64,000 nucleotides of DNA from Xanthoparmelia taractica (Eukaryota; Ascomycota; Lecanoromycetes; Lecanorales; Parmeliaceae), in contig JANQBS010000073.1 in assembly GCA_033085395.1 (NCBI GenBank), forward strand, positions 62,001 through 126,000, given 5' to 3'. Shown here piece by piece: positions 63,343 to 64,000 of the stretch (position 1 is its first letter; every line of letters starts with the position of its first letter). The notes beneath the pieces are model-generated. The model did not search any database, was not told the DNA's origin, and worked only from the letters and a program-made list of their open reading frames with translations. The position numbers and the translations under genes were made by a program.

Positions 63343-64000
63343 CTACCACTTAGCCTCCTTCCTCGCCTGAAATTGCTTGAGTATTGACACCTGCTTCTCC
63401 AGCGCCTCTAACCACTTCCCCGCGGCCTCGTCCACTTTTGCCGAATCATCTCCCAACTTGGCATAGAAATCCTTGCGATACGGCGTTGCTGACATGGCCG
63501 CGCTGAAGATGGGTTTCACCATGAAGGAGTGGTGAGGTTTTAGCGTGTTGCCGTAAGCGGCGCGGAAAGAGGCGGAGAGCTCCTCGGAGGGGTTTTGGAG
63601 GTTGGTACGGATACCTTGAGAGGTGAAATCGAGGCCACTGGAGTAGGCTGTTAAAAGATACGCGTGATTGGACTCGGAGTTCGAAGATTGGACGCACCGG
63701 ACAAGCCAGAGCAGACCTTCTGCTGCGGTGTGCTTCTTGGTCTTGAGCTCATTGACAACGAGCGATTGGAGTGTTTCCGACTCTTGGGGGGCGGCTAGTT
63801 GTCGGTCGCGAACTTTCTTCTATCAGTCAGTCGGAGTTTCTCTGATTTTAGAGGGTGCAAGGGCGGGGGTGGGTGAAGACCTTGATATTGCCAATCATGT
63901 CATTCTTGACTGGTGTGAACGCCATTGAGCCTAGCACATCTGGGCCGTCGTAAGTTTGAAGTTTCTCATCAGAAACAAAGCACCTCAGGAGTAGATGACT
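63343..64000 (-). CDS. Glycolipid transfer protein, HET-C2-like (5' end beyond window)
   Basis: Small soluble protein that moves glycosphingolipids between membranes; the Podospora relative HET-C is an incompatibility protein. Exons seen: 63343-63637, 63698-63819 (or 63816) and 63881 up to the window edge, with introns of 60 and about 61 nt. 179 residues are visible; the family is about 200, so about 20-30 N-terminal residues lie outside. Joining restores VLGSMAFTPVKNDM, NIKKVRDRQLAAP (the acceptor is an NAG-NAG, giving one extra Lys if the first is used), ESETLQSLVVNELKTKKHTA, then EGLLWLVRGLDFT, LKPHHSF and FSAAMSATPYRKDFYAKLG. These contain the family Asp/Asn/Lys/Trp sugar-headgroup residues (D in VKNDM, N in NELK, K and W in ELKTKKH..LLWL, H in PHH). 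The extreme N-terminal part in the window (about 64000-63960) is less familiar and may include another splice. Confidence 0.92.

Noticed and set aside
1..64000. CRISPR arrays, rRNA genes, prophage or bacterial operons
   Set aside because: None seen; the sequence is eukaryotic.

Overview
This window is nuclear DNA of a filamentous ascomycete (Pezizomycotina). Evidence: many short GT-AG introns (about 47-131 nt), gene spacing of 1-3 kb, and fungal-type genes such as translation elongation factor 3, an APSES cell-cycle transcription factor, Pep7/Vac1, a Met8-type siroheme synthase, a fungal N-terminal STAND/ankyrin protein and a HET-C2-like glycolipid transfer protein. The genus cannot be fixed from sequence alone. 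No rRNA, convincing tRNA, CRISPR array or bacterial operon is visible. Gene models were built by hand, joining frames at splice sites that restore known protein families.

Left part (1-12.6 kb) is conserved housekeeping DNA: a decayed TPR-like tail (1.2-1.4 kb), MET8 (1.7-2.5 kb, minus), PEP7/VAC1 (2.7-4.7 kb), a second TPR-type tail (4.8-5.5 kb), a single-pass membrane glycoprotein (5.9-7.2 kb) and the large eEF3 gene (8.2-11.5 kb).

From 12.6 to about 20 kb the DNA is repeat-rich and decayed. It holds an internally deleted hAT transposon with matching terminal inverted repeats, pieces of broken genes, a STAND-ankyrin gene cut short by a 21-bp tandem duplication, and one copy of a 119-bp dispersed repeat whose inverted twin lies at 51.2 kb. 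A 749-residue conserved fungal protein of unknown function (20.4-22.7 kb), a glycine-zipper protein (23.6-24.3 kb), a GT31-like glycosyltransferase (25.5-27.0 kb) and a Hst3/Hst4-type sirtuin (27.8-29.5 kb) follow, all on the minus strand.

From 30.4 to 44.8 kb comes the most unusual stretch: seven consecutive minus-strand genes for low-complexity, mostly charged, apparently disordered proteins that I cannot assign to any family. One has four tandem 23-25-residue repeats, one is Ser-Asp/His-rich, and one has a lone DnaJ-type CxxCxGxG motif. No plus-strand gene is confidently seen among them.

The right part (45-64 kb) returns to recognisable genes: a GT8 glycosyltransferase, a J-domain coiled-coil protein, a membrane-anchored METTL7-like methyltransferase, a small F-box-like protein, a mitochondrial LYR/Cup1-like protein, an APSES-ankyrin MBF subunit and, running off the right edge, the glycolipid transfer protein. 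Long gene-poor, AT-rich gaps separate them. These genes do not form an obvious pathway. The functional themes are cell-cycle and chromatin control (APSES, sirtuin), endosomal traffic (Pep7), translation (eEF3), sulfur metabolism (Met8) and glycan or lipid handling.
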